Shown piece by piece: positions 17,736-24,198 of a stretch of 64,000 bases of DNA. Origin of the DNA: Paenibacillus sp. FSL R7-0345 (GTDB taxonomy: Bacteria; Bacillota; Bacilli; Paenibacillales; Paenibacillaceae); NCBI RefSeq assembly GCF_038595055.1, contig NZ_CP152002.1, forward strand, positions 5,438,501-5,502,500. The letters are read 5' to 3'. The position numbers were made by a program, and so were the translations under genes. Numbering within the stretch: position 1 is the first letter of the stretch; every line of letters starts with the position of its first letter. A model generated the notes under the pieces. That model had not been told where the DNA came from. It did not search any database and saw only the letters and a program-made list of their open reading frames with translations.

Positions 17736-17763
17736 GATTGTTCCCTCCTTCAATATTGGTTGA

Positions 17764-18270
17764 TTACAGGACCTTCAGCAGCTCGCGCACAAAGGCAGGT
17801 TCATCTTTCGGCGTACGCGATGTTATATAATTGCCGTCAATGACGACCTCTTCATCCTTAAACTCCGCTCCTGCGTTAACGACATCATCCTTGAGCGGCG
17901 GGTAGGAAGTAATGGTACGTCCTTGAAGCAGGTCTGCACTGATCAGAATCTGCGGTCCGTGACAGATGGATGCAATCGGAATACTGGAAGCATTGGCTTC
18001 CTTCACAAAAGCAAGCACATCTTCGTCCAGCCGCAGATTTTCCGGGGACGAACCGCCTGGGATCACGATTGCGTCATAGTCACCGGCCTTTACCTCGCTG
18101 ATGGCTTTATCTGCAGCATAGGAAACGTTTCCCTTTTTGCCCAGCAGCGTCTCATTCTTTTTCAGACCTATAATTTCAGCCTGATGCCCTGCCTTTATAA
18201 CCTCATCGTAGGGTACCTTCATTTCGGAATCTTCAAAACCGCTGGCGAGCAGAAATGCTACTTTACTCAT
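17764..18270 (-). CDS. DJ-1/PfpI family protein (YhbO/Gsp18-like)
   Basis: A 168-residue single-domain protein of the class I glutamine-amidotransferase-like fold. The acidic residue in LLASGFEDSEMKVPYDEV and the nucleophile elbow ASICHGPQIL with Cys near 101 give the PfpI-type site. Family members are reported as stress-induced chaperones, deglycases or glyoxalases, with the activity still debated. Standard length. Upstream of it lies the 51-residue ORF at 18409; downstream the unknown protein at 17286. A general-stress role is inferred from the family. Confidence 0.9.
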   Translation of the reverse strand: MSKVAFLLASGFEDSEMKVPYDEVIKAGHQAEIIGLKKNETLLGKKGNVSYAADKAISEVKAGDYDAIVIPGGSSPENLRLDEDVLAFVKEANASSIPIASICHGPQILISADLLQGRTITSYPPLKDDVVNAGAEFKDEEVVIDGNYITSRTPKDEPAFVRELLKVL

Positions 18271-18408
18271 TTGGATAAGTTCTCCTCTCCGCTATTTTGT
18301 TCTCGCTTTCTTATTACCCGCAATGTACGGATTTCTAACGATACTAAACGCTTCCACCCAAAACTTGGCGGATTTTATGCTTTAAGCTTGTAAGCAGCCC
18401 TGTAAATC

Positions 18409-18564
18409 TCAGGTACGCGGCAAAAGCCCCTGGCTCCTGCCCTTCATAAGCGCAGCATCCTCCTGCTGCCCTGACTCTCTCGCTACTGCCGCCGCTTCCA
18501 CAGCACTCCCTGCCGTGTAGGCCGGAATACGGGTCCATGCCCATGATTTTGGAGAATATCTCAT
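18409..18564 (-). CDS. possible 51-residue protein upstream of the DJ-1 gene
   Basis: ATG at 18564 to TGA at 18409. The product starts MRYSPKSWAWTRIPAYTAGS and goes on through an Ala/Glu-rich helix (VEAAAVARESGQQEDAALM) to LLPRT. The Trp/Tyr-rich start followed by an amphipathic helix looks protein-like rather than random. The ribosome site is weak (GGGGCAGG, 9 nt before the ATG). No family is recognised. It lies 139 bp upstream of the DJ-1 gene on the same strand, in an otherwise empty 430-bp gap (18271-18701). Confidence 0.4.
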   Translation of the reverse strand: MRYSPKSWAWTRIPAYTAGSAVEAAAVARESGQQEDAALMKGRSQGLLPRT

Positions 18565-18701
18565 TTCGGTTTACCTGCCCCTGTCAAAATTTCAATCCTC
18601 CCTAGTTTATCCTGGGCAAGCCCGCTCTATCCCCGGCACGCTGCCGTCAGGCCATGCGTAAGAGCAACTTCCTGCCCCCGGCAACCTATGAATGCTGTAA
18701 C

Positions 18702-18743
18702 AAAAAAAGCCGCAGACTGCTCCTGTGCGGAACAACCTGCGGC
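18702..18743 (-). terminator. intrinsic terminator of relA-dtd
   Basis: GCCGCAG pairs with CTGCGGC, with a GTTCC/GGAGC inner stem, and on the minus strand TTTTTTTG follows. It lies 30 bp after the dtd stop. Confidence 0.85.
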
Positions 18744-18772
18744 ACTGCATATTTATATGTTCTGCGGGTTCT

Positions 18773-19216
18773 CTAGTCCCGGCTGTCCAGGATGAGCGTC
18801 ACCGGCCCCCAGTTGGTAAAGGAGACATCCATCATTGCGCCAAACACGCCGGTCTCCACCTGGAGCCCGCCGGCTCTCAGCTCCTGATTGAAATAATCAT
18901 ACAGCTGCTTGGCCTCGCCGGGAGCCGCGGCAGCCATGAAGTTCGGCCGGCGGCCTTTGCGGCAGTCCCCGTATAGTGTAAACTGCGATACCGACAAAAC
19001 TGCTCTTCCGGTATCCGTAACACTAAAGTTCATTTTGCCGGCATCATCTTCAAAGATGCGCAGTCCGGCTATTTTGTCGGCCAGATATTTGGCATCCTTC
19101 TCCGTATCCCCGTGCGTTACGCCGATCAGCAGCATCAAGCCTTCATTAATCGCTCCTGTTACCGTCCCGTCCGCCGTAACCTTTGCTTCCTTACAGCGCT
19201 GTACTACTGCTCTCAT
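18773..19216 (-). CDS. dtd: D-aminoacyl-tRNA deacylase
   Basis: This 147-residue homodimeric enzyme removes D-amino acids (and glycine from mischarged tRNA-Ala) from tRNA. The chirality-checking loop and catalytic site are visible as SVSQFTLYGDCRKGRRPNF, and the Gly-cisPro motif as TNWGPVTLILDS; the usual residue before GP is often Asp, here Trp, which I treat as a family variant. The length is standard. The start follows a weak GGAG. It lies 23 bp after relA, as in many Firmicutes, so both are one operon. Confidence 0.95.
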   Translation of the reverse strand: MRAVVQRCKEAKVTADGTVTGAINEGLMLLIGVTHGDTEKDAKYLADKIAGLRIFEDDAGKMNFSVTDTGRAVLSVSQFTLYGDCRKGRRPNFMAAAAPGEAKQLYDYFNQELRAGGLQVETGVFGAMMDVSFTNWGPVTLILDSRD

Positions 19217-19239
19217 GCGGCGTCTTTCAGCTCCTTACG

Positions 19240-21420
19240 TTATTGCATAATCCGGTTAACTGTATATACGTCCTTCACACGCTTTACCCGGTCGACAACC
19301 GACTGCAGATGATCCGTATTGCGGATGAGAATCGTCATGTGAATCATCGCCATCTTGTTTTTGTCGGAGCGTCCGGTGACTGCTGATATATTCGTCTTAC
19401 TCTCCGACACTGCCTGCAGCACCTCATTAAGCAAGCCGTTGCGGTCATGGCCTGTAATCTCAATATCGACGCTGTAGTTAGCTTCCATACTGCCTTCCCA
19501 CTCTACCTCAATCACCCGTGCTGATTCTTCCCCGTCACCGTCGGTCGGAATATTCGGACAGTCCTCACGGTGCACAGACACGCCGCGCCCGCGGGTTACA
19601 TATCCGACAATATCGTCACCCGGTACGGGGTTGCAACATCGTGCGAAGCGGACAAGCAGGTTATCAATGCCCTTGACCCGTACACCGTTGGTAGGCTGGT
19701 TGCGGTTTCCGCCGCTGGATTTGATCTCCTTCATCTCGGTAGACAATTCCAGATGGTTGGCGGCTTCCTCCTGCTCCCTGCGCAGTTTCTCGGTCAGCTT
19801 ATTTGCAATCTGCGAAGCGGTGATGCCCCCGAAGCCGACAGCGGACAGCATATCCTCGACGTCGCCGAAGGCGAACTTCTTGGCTACGTCATTCAGCTTA
19901 TCCTCGGTCAGGAAATCAGAAACCTCCATGTTAAGCCGCTTCAGCTCGCGTTCTACCGCTTCCCGGCCTTTTTCGACATTTTCCTCGCGCTTCTCTTTCT
20001 TGAACCACTGCTTGATCTTGCTGCGCGCATGCGAGGATTGGGCAATTTTCAGCCAGTCGCGGCTCGGGCCGTAAGAGTTCTTGGACGTCAGAATTTCCAC
20101 GATATCGCCAGTCTTCAGCTTATGGTCGAGCGGCACAATCCGTCCGTTTACCTTGGAGCCGATCGTCCGGTTACCAACCTCAGTATGAATCCGGAAGGCA
20201 AAATCCAGCGGAACCGAGCCCGCCGGCAATTCCACTACCTCACCCTTAGGTGTAAAGACGAATACTAGGTCAGAGAAAAAGTCCATTTTGAGTGATTCTA
20301 CAAACTCTTCGGCATCCTTGGCTTCATGCTGCAGCTCGAGAATTTCCCGGAAAAACGGCATACGGTTCTCCGGATTTCCGCTATTGCTTGTGCCTTCTTT
20401 ATACGCCCAGTGTGCGGCAATCCCGAATTCCGCGGTCCGGTGCATTTCCCACGTTCGGATCTGCACCTCCGTCGGCTCTCCGCCCGGACCTACCACGGTA
20501 GTATGCAGGGACTGATACATGTTTGCTTTAGGCATAGCGATATAATCCTTGAACCGGCCAGGCATCGGCTTCCAAAGAGTATGAATTATCCCTAACGTAG
20601 CGTAGCAGTCCTTGATATTATCCACGATAATCCGGATGGCCAGCAGGTCATATATCTCATTAAACTGCTTGTTTTTGGTGCTCATTTTATTATAAACACT
20701 GTATATATGCTTCGGGCGTCCAGACAGATCCCCGTCGATCCCCATTTCATCAAGCTTGGCACGGATTCGGCCGATTACGCTGTCGATGAACTGCTCGCGT
20801 TCCGCCCGTTTCTTATGCATCAGATTGGCAATACGGTAGTACTGCTGCGGGTTCAGATAACGGAGGGCGATGTCCTCCATCTCCCATTTAATCGCGGAAA
20901 TACCGAGCCGGTCAGCAATCGGACAAAAAATCTCCAGTGTTTCATAGGAAATCCGCCGCTGGCTCTCCTCCGACTGGTACTTGAGCGTCCGCATATTGTG
21001 CAGCCGGTCCGCCAGCTTAATAACAATGACCCGGATATCCTGAGCCATAGCGATGAACATTTTGCGGTAATTCTCATTCTGCTGTTCTTCCTTGGAGCGG
21101 AAGCGGATGCGTTCCAGCTTGGTCAGACCATCCACGAGCATGGCGCAGGTATCACCGAACTTCTCACGGATCTGCTCCAGCGACACAGTTGTATCCTCAA
21201 CGACATCATGCAGCAGCGCTGCAATAATGGAAATGACATCCATCTGCATATTGACGACAATATCTGCAACCGCCAGCGGATGCAGTATATATGGCTCCCC
21301 CGACTTGCGCACCTGCCCGTAATGAGCCTGATCGGCAAACTCGTAAGCATCCCGGATGCGGAGAAGATCTTTTTCTTTTATATAGGCGCCGGCCTTTTCA
21401 ACTAATTGCTCTATGCCCAT
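19240..21420 (-). CDS. relA: bifunctional (p)ppGpp synthetase/hydrolase Rel
   Basis: A 726-residue long Rel protein that makes and degrades (p)ppGpp. The N-terminal hydrolase has the HD site ALLHDVVEDT; the synthetase has RPKHIYSVYNKM and MPKANMYQSLHTTV; the C-terminal half has a TGS domain (VFVFTPKGEVVELPAGSVPL), a helical and zinc-finger part (FARCCNPVPGDDIVGY) and an ACT domain (last ~75 residues). All sites look intact. I chose the ATG at 21420 because it aligns with the B. subtilis start; the frame is open to 21459 but without a ribosome site. Transcription starts about 180 nt upstream and passes a terminator-like hairpin (21521-21557). Confidence 0.97.
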   Translation of the reverse strand: MGIEQLVEKAGAYIKEKDLLRIRDAYEFADQAHYGQVRKSGEPYILHPLAVADIVVNMQMDVISIIAALLHDVVEDTTVSLEQIREKFGDTCAMLVDGLTKLERIRFRSKEEQQNENYRKMFIAMAQDIRVIVIKLADRLHNMRTLKYQSEESQRRISYETLEIFCPIADRLGISAIKWEMEDIALRYLNPQQYYRIANLMHKKRAEREQFIDSVIGRIRAKLDEMGIDGDLSGRPKHIYSVYNKMSTKNKQFNEIYDLLAIRIIVDNIKDCYATLGIIHTLWKPMPGRFKDYIAMPKANMYQSLHTTVVGPGGEPTEVQIRTWEMHRTAEFGIAAHWAYKEGTSNSGNPENRMPFFREILELQHEAKDAEEFVESLKMDFFSDLVFVFTPKGEVVELPAGSVPLDFAFRIHTEVGNRTIGSKVNGRIVPLDHKLKTGDIVEILTSKNSYGPSRDWLKIAQSSHARSKIKQWFKKEKREENVEKGREAVERELKRLNMEVSDFLTEDKLNDVAKKFAFGDVEDMLSAVGFGGITASQIANKLTEKLRREQEEAANHLELSTEMKEIKSSGGNRNQPTNGVRVKGIDNLLVRFARCCNPVPGDDIVGYVTRGRGVSVHREDCPNIPTDGDGEESARVIEVEWEGSMEANYSVDIEITGHDRNGLLNEVLQAVSESKTNISAVTGRSDKNKMAMIHMTILIRNTDHLQSVVDRVKRVKDVYTVNRIMQ

Positions 21421-21520
21421 TCTCGTCGTATCCGTTTCCTTTCTATAGAAAAATTCCATATAGGAGTTTCTCGAAAATGTTGTTGAATCCTTGCTTTTGG
21501 TTATATTCCGAATCCTTCAT

Positions 21521-21557
21521 AATAAAATAAACCCGCAAGTGAAACCCTATTTGCAGG
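21521..21557 (-). promoter_or_regulatory. terminator-like hairpin in the relA leader (possible attenuator)
   Basis: On the minus strand CCTGCAA (21557-21551) pairs with TTGCGGG (21538-21532) around a 12-nt loop, and TTTATTTTATT follows at once. It lies about 40-75 nt into the predicted relA transcript and upstream of the start codon, with no gene ending here on that strand. The stem is short (7 bp, one G-U), so efficiency would be moderate. Confidence 0.45.
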
Positions 21558-21605
21558 TCTTCAGCTCTTCCGAGCGGCACTGTACGCAGTTTAAAGTTGT
21601 TTATA

Positions 21606-21634
21606 ATTATGACGCTTAGGATGCATTACGTCAA
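21606..21634 (-). promoter_or_regulatory. predicted sigma-A promoter of relA
   Basis: TTGACG (21634-21629), a 17-bp spacer and CATAAT (21611-21606) on the minus strand. Transcription would begin near 21599, giving a leader of ~180 nt. Confidence 0.75.
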
Positions 21635-21688
21635 CACTTCCCATCGCCTGGCGTAGAACCGTTTCTGCAAAGAATAGAAGGATAATTT

Positions 21689-21814
21689 ATGACAAAAATA
21701 AATAAAGTCCAATCTTTTTCAAAAATGTTGTTGTCAAACGGCGTCGTACTATTTAATCTAGTAAAGGCGGTTTTCGCCAAGTTAAGACAAAACCACATAG
21801 AGAAAGAGAAGTGA
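21689..21814 (+). CDS. possible 41-residue ORF upstream of the uracil permease
   Basis: ATG at 21689 with AGAAGGAT 7 nt upstream; it runs to TGA at 21814, just 6 bp before the permease start. The product begins MTKINKVQSFSKMLLSNGVV and has a hydrophobic/basic amphipathic middle (LFNLVKAVFAKLR). No family is recognised. Against it: a good promoter for the permease lies inside it (21731-21759), and no promoter is visible in front of it. It may be a chance ORF. Confidence 0.3.
   Translation: MTKINKVQSFSKMLLSNGVVLFNLVKAVFAKLRQNHIEKEK
21731..21759 (+). promoter_or_regulatory. predicted promoter of the uracil permease gene
   Basis: TTGTCA (21731-21736), 17-bp spacer, TAATCT (21754-21759). The transcript would start near 21766, about 55 nt before the TTG start, with a small GGCG/CGCC hairpin in the leader. 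A PyrR-type attenuator is not seen in so short a leader. Confidence 0.55.
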
Positions 21815-21820
21815 ACTCCA

Positions 21821-23125
21821 TTGCAACGCGAAATTCAAGTTAACGAGAAACTCCCGTTCGGCCCTGGCTTTCTGCTGAGCCTGCAGCATCTGTTCGCCAT
21901 GTTCGGCAGCACCGTGCTCGTCCCTAACCTGTTCGGAGTAGATCCCGGCATGATTCTGCTGATGAACGGTATCGGCACCCTGCTTTATATTCTGATCTGC
22001 CGCGGCAAAATCCCCGCCTATCTCGGGTCAAGCTTCGCTTTTATCTCACCGGTGCTCAGTGTGCTGACTAAATATCAGGGAGATCATCAGCATGGATATT
22101 CGCTTGCACTGGGTGCTTTTATTGTTACCGGTGTTATCTTTATTCTTGTCGCATTAATCGTCCGTTATGCCGGAACCAGCTGGATTGATGTTGTATTCCC
22201 TCCTGCTGCCATGGGTGCTATCGTAGCAACAATCGGACTTGAGCTGGTACCGGTTGCCGCACGCATGTCCGGACTGATTGCTCCTGAAGGCGTTACGGAC
22301 TGGACTCCGGACGGTAAAGCCATTACATTGTCATTGGTTACACTGGGAGTTACCGTTATTGGTTCTGTTATGTTCCGCGGCTTCCCCAAAATCATTCATA
22401 TCCTCATCGGTATCGTCACCGGTTATGTGCTGGCCTACATCATGGGACAGGTCAATACCGGAGCTATTGCCGACGCCAGTTTCTTATCCCATCCGACGAT
22501 TACTACCCCTTCATTCGACTGGCAGGTTATCCTGACCATCATTCCTGTATCCCTGGTTGTAATTGTTGAACATATCGGCCATCTGCTTGTAACCAGCAAC
22601 ATTGTAGGTAAAGACCTGACTAAAGATCCCGGACTTGACCGTTCCCTGCTCAGTAACGGGATATCGACTGTGCTTTCCGGTTTTGTAGGCTCCACACCAA
22701 ACACTACTTACGGTGAAAATATCGGCGTTATGGCTTTGACCAAAGTGTACTCTGTTTTCGTAATCGGCGGAGCGGCTATCATTGCTATTCTGCTGTCGTT
22801 CTCGGGAACCTTCTCTTCCATTATTGCCAACATCCCGCAACCGGTTATGGGCGGCGTGTCCCTGCTGCTGTTCGGAGTAATTGCAGCGTCGGGTCTGCGT
22901 ATTTTCGTAGAACAGAAGGTTGATTTCTCTAAAGCAAGCAACATGATCCTCGCCACACTGGTTCTGGTTGTCGGCATCAGCGGCATCTCGCTTAACATCT
23001 ATGGCGTGCAGCTCAAAGGTATGGCGCTGGCTACTATTGTAGGTATCGTATTGTCTCTGTTCTTCAAACTGATTGAAGTACTCGGCTTGTCTAATGAACA
23101 GGATTCGGAGAAATCTGCGCACTAA
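21821..23125 (+). CDS. pyrP: uracil:proton symporter (UraA/PyrP, NCS2 family)
   Basis: A 434-residue permease with 14 likely membrane segments. The N-terminus LPFGPGFLLSLQHLFAMFGS (with QHLFAMFGSTVLVP) and the central GATPNTTYGEN-like stretch, here GSTPNTTYGENIGVMALTKV, are the classic uracil-permease signatures; the Glu in the latter binds uracil in UraA. NIVGKDLTKDPGLDRSLLSN is also typical. The start is TTG at 21821, with only a weak ribosome site (AGAGAAG), perhaps helped by coupling to the small ORF just upstream. It stands alone on the plus strand, divergent from relA, rather than in a pyr operon. Confidence 0.93.
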   Translation: MQREIQVNEKLPFGPGFLLSLQHLFAMFGSTVLVPNLFGVDPGMILLMNGIGTLLYILICRGKIPAYLGSSFAFISPVLSVLTKYQGDHQHGYSLALGAFIVTGVIFILVALIVRYAGTSWIDVVFPPAAMGAIVATIGLELVPVAARMSGLIAPEGVTDWTPDGKAITLSLVTLGVTVIGSVMFRGFPKIIHILIGIVTGYVLAYIMGQVNTGAIADASFLSHPTITTPSFDWQVILTIIPVSLVVIVEHIGHLLVTSNIVGKDLTKDPGLDRSLLSNGISTVLSGFVGSTPNTTYGENIGVMALTKVYSVFVIGGAAIIAILLSFSGTFSSIIANIPQPVMGGVSLLLFGVIAASGLRIFVEQKVDFSKASNMILATLVLVVGISGISLNIYGVQLKGMALATIVGIVLSLFFKLIEVLGLSNEQDSEKSAH

Positions 23126-23138
23126 CTATAAAAGTGAA

Positions 23139-23190
23139 CAAGAGCTGTCCCAAATGCTGATAAGCAGCTGCCGGGGCGGCTCTTGCTGTT
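23139..23190 (+). terminator. weak terminator after the uracil permease gene
   Basis: CAAGAGCTGTCCC (23139-23151) pairs with GGGGCGGCTCTTG (23173-23185), 13 bp with two G-U pairs. The downstream T-content is modest, so the bidirectional terminator at 23341 may be the main stop. Confidence 0.55.
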
Positions 23191-23340
23191 CTATGACAAA
23201 AGACTAAAGACACTTATGTCTCTTATGTGTATCTATTTACTTGTCAGCCGAAACACAACTATTCCTCCGCCTCGATAATGCGATTTCCCCCTTTAGTCCT
23301 GTCCATTTGCATTATCGCGGAATTAGCACAATGAATAACA

Positions 23341-23383
23341 AAAAAGTGGACAGCTGTCGTTATTCGACAGCCGTCCACTTTTT
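23341..23383. terminator. bidirectional terminator between pyrP and apt
   Basis: An 18-bp stem with one mismatch (AAAAGTGGAC..GCTGTCG and its complement) around a TTATT loop has T-runs on both strands. It lies ~40 bp after the apt stop. Confidence 0.88.
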
Positions 23384-23420
23384 ATTTCCCGGGAAAAGGT
23401 CACCGGTACTTAAACATAAT

Positions 23421-23939
23421 TTAATCTTCGTAATTCAACAAAGAGATTACTTCGATCTCCGAGAGCTTGTTACGGCCAGCCAGCTGGACCAGCTCAATCA
23501 GAAATGCTGCTCCGACAACCTTGCCGCCAAGTTGCTCCACCAGGCTGACAGAAGTAGCGATGGTTCCGCCGGTTGCCAGCAGGTCATCAGCGATAAGTAC
23601 ATTTTGACCCGGTTTGATTGCATCGGTGTGGACAGCAAGTGTATCCTTGCCATACTCCAGGTCATAACCTACTTCGATTGTTTCGTAAGGAAGCTTGCCG
23701 CTTTTACGGATCGGAACAAAGCCGACTCCCAGCGCGTAAGCCAGCGGAGCGCCAACTACAAAGCCGCGGGCTTCCGGTCCGGCGATTACATCAATGTTCA
23801 GATGGGATACCAGCGCTTTGAGCTCATCAATAGCTGCGCGGTAAGCTTCCCCGTCTTTAAGCAGAGTCGTAATATCTTTAAAGCTGATTCCCGGTTGCGG
23901 GAAATCTTCAATCACGCGAATATTGTTTTTGAAATCCAA
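23421..23939 (-). CDS. apt: adenine phosphoribosyltransferase
   Basis: This 172-residue purine salvage enzyme turns adenine and PRPP into AMP. The PRPP-binding motif is VLIADDLLATGGTIAT and the adenine-site loop is in GPEARGFVVGAPLAYALG. I chose TTG at 23939: it has AGGAG at a normal 9-nt distance and gives the usual start M-DFKNNIRVIEDFPQPGISF, collinear with B. subtilis Apt. The ATG three codons before overlaps the ribosome site, and the open frame to 23996 runs into the repeat region. It follows recJ, as in B. subtilis. Confidence 0.95.
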   Translation of the reverse strand: MDFKNNIRVIEDFPQPGISFKDITTLLKDGEAYRAAIDELKALVSHLNIDVIAGPEARGFVVGAPLAYALGVGFVPIRKSGKLPYETIEVGYDLEYGKDTLAVHTDAIKPGQNVLIADDLLATGGTIATSVSLVEQLGGKVVGAAFLIELVQLAGRNKLSEIEVISLLNYED

Positions 23940-23956
23940 TAGTATCATCTCCTGAA

Positions 23957-24173
23957 AGTTTTGTGAGCATGAGCCCACTTTAATTCCTTCGTACAAAACT
24001 TACTTCGGAAGCAGCTGCTTGGTTTGTGAGGATTACCTCACCGATTTCGCTTCGAACAAACTCGCTTCGAAAGCATCCGCTTAGTTTTGTGAGCATGAGC
24101 CCACTTTAATTCCTTCGTACAAAACTTACTTCGGAAGCAGCTGCTTGGTTTGTGAGGATTACCTCACCGATTT
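23957..24173. repeat. 63-bp-period repeat block between recJ and apt
   Basis: A 91-bp sequence (23957-24047) recurs at 24083-24173 with no difference seen, separated by a 35-bp diverged piece, so the exact period is 126 bp. Inside, two ~63-bp sub-units alternate: one with CTTCGGAAGCAGCTGCTTGG, the other with CTTCGAAAGCATCCGCTTAG. The same core occurs in the opposite orientation at 33172-33297, so this is a dispersed family. No ORF of interest is seen. Confidence 0.9.
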
Positions 24174-24198
24174 GTTCAATACTGCAAGTTGCTCCAGC

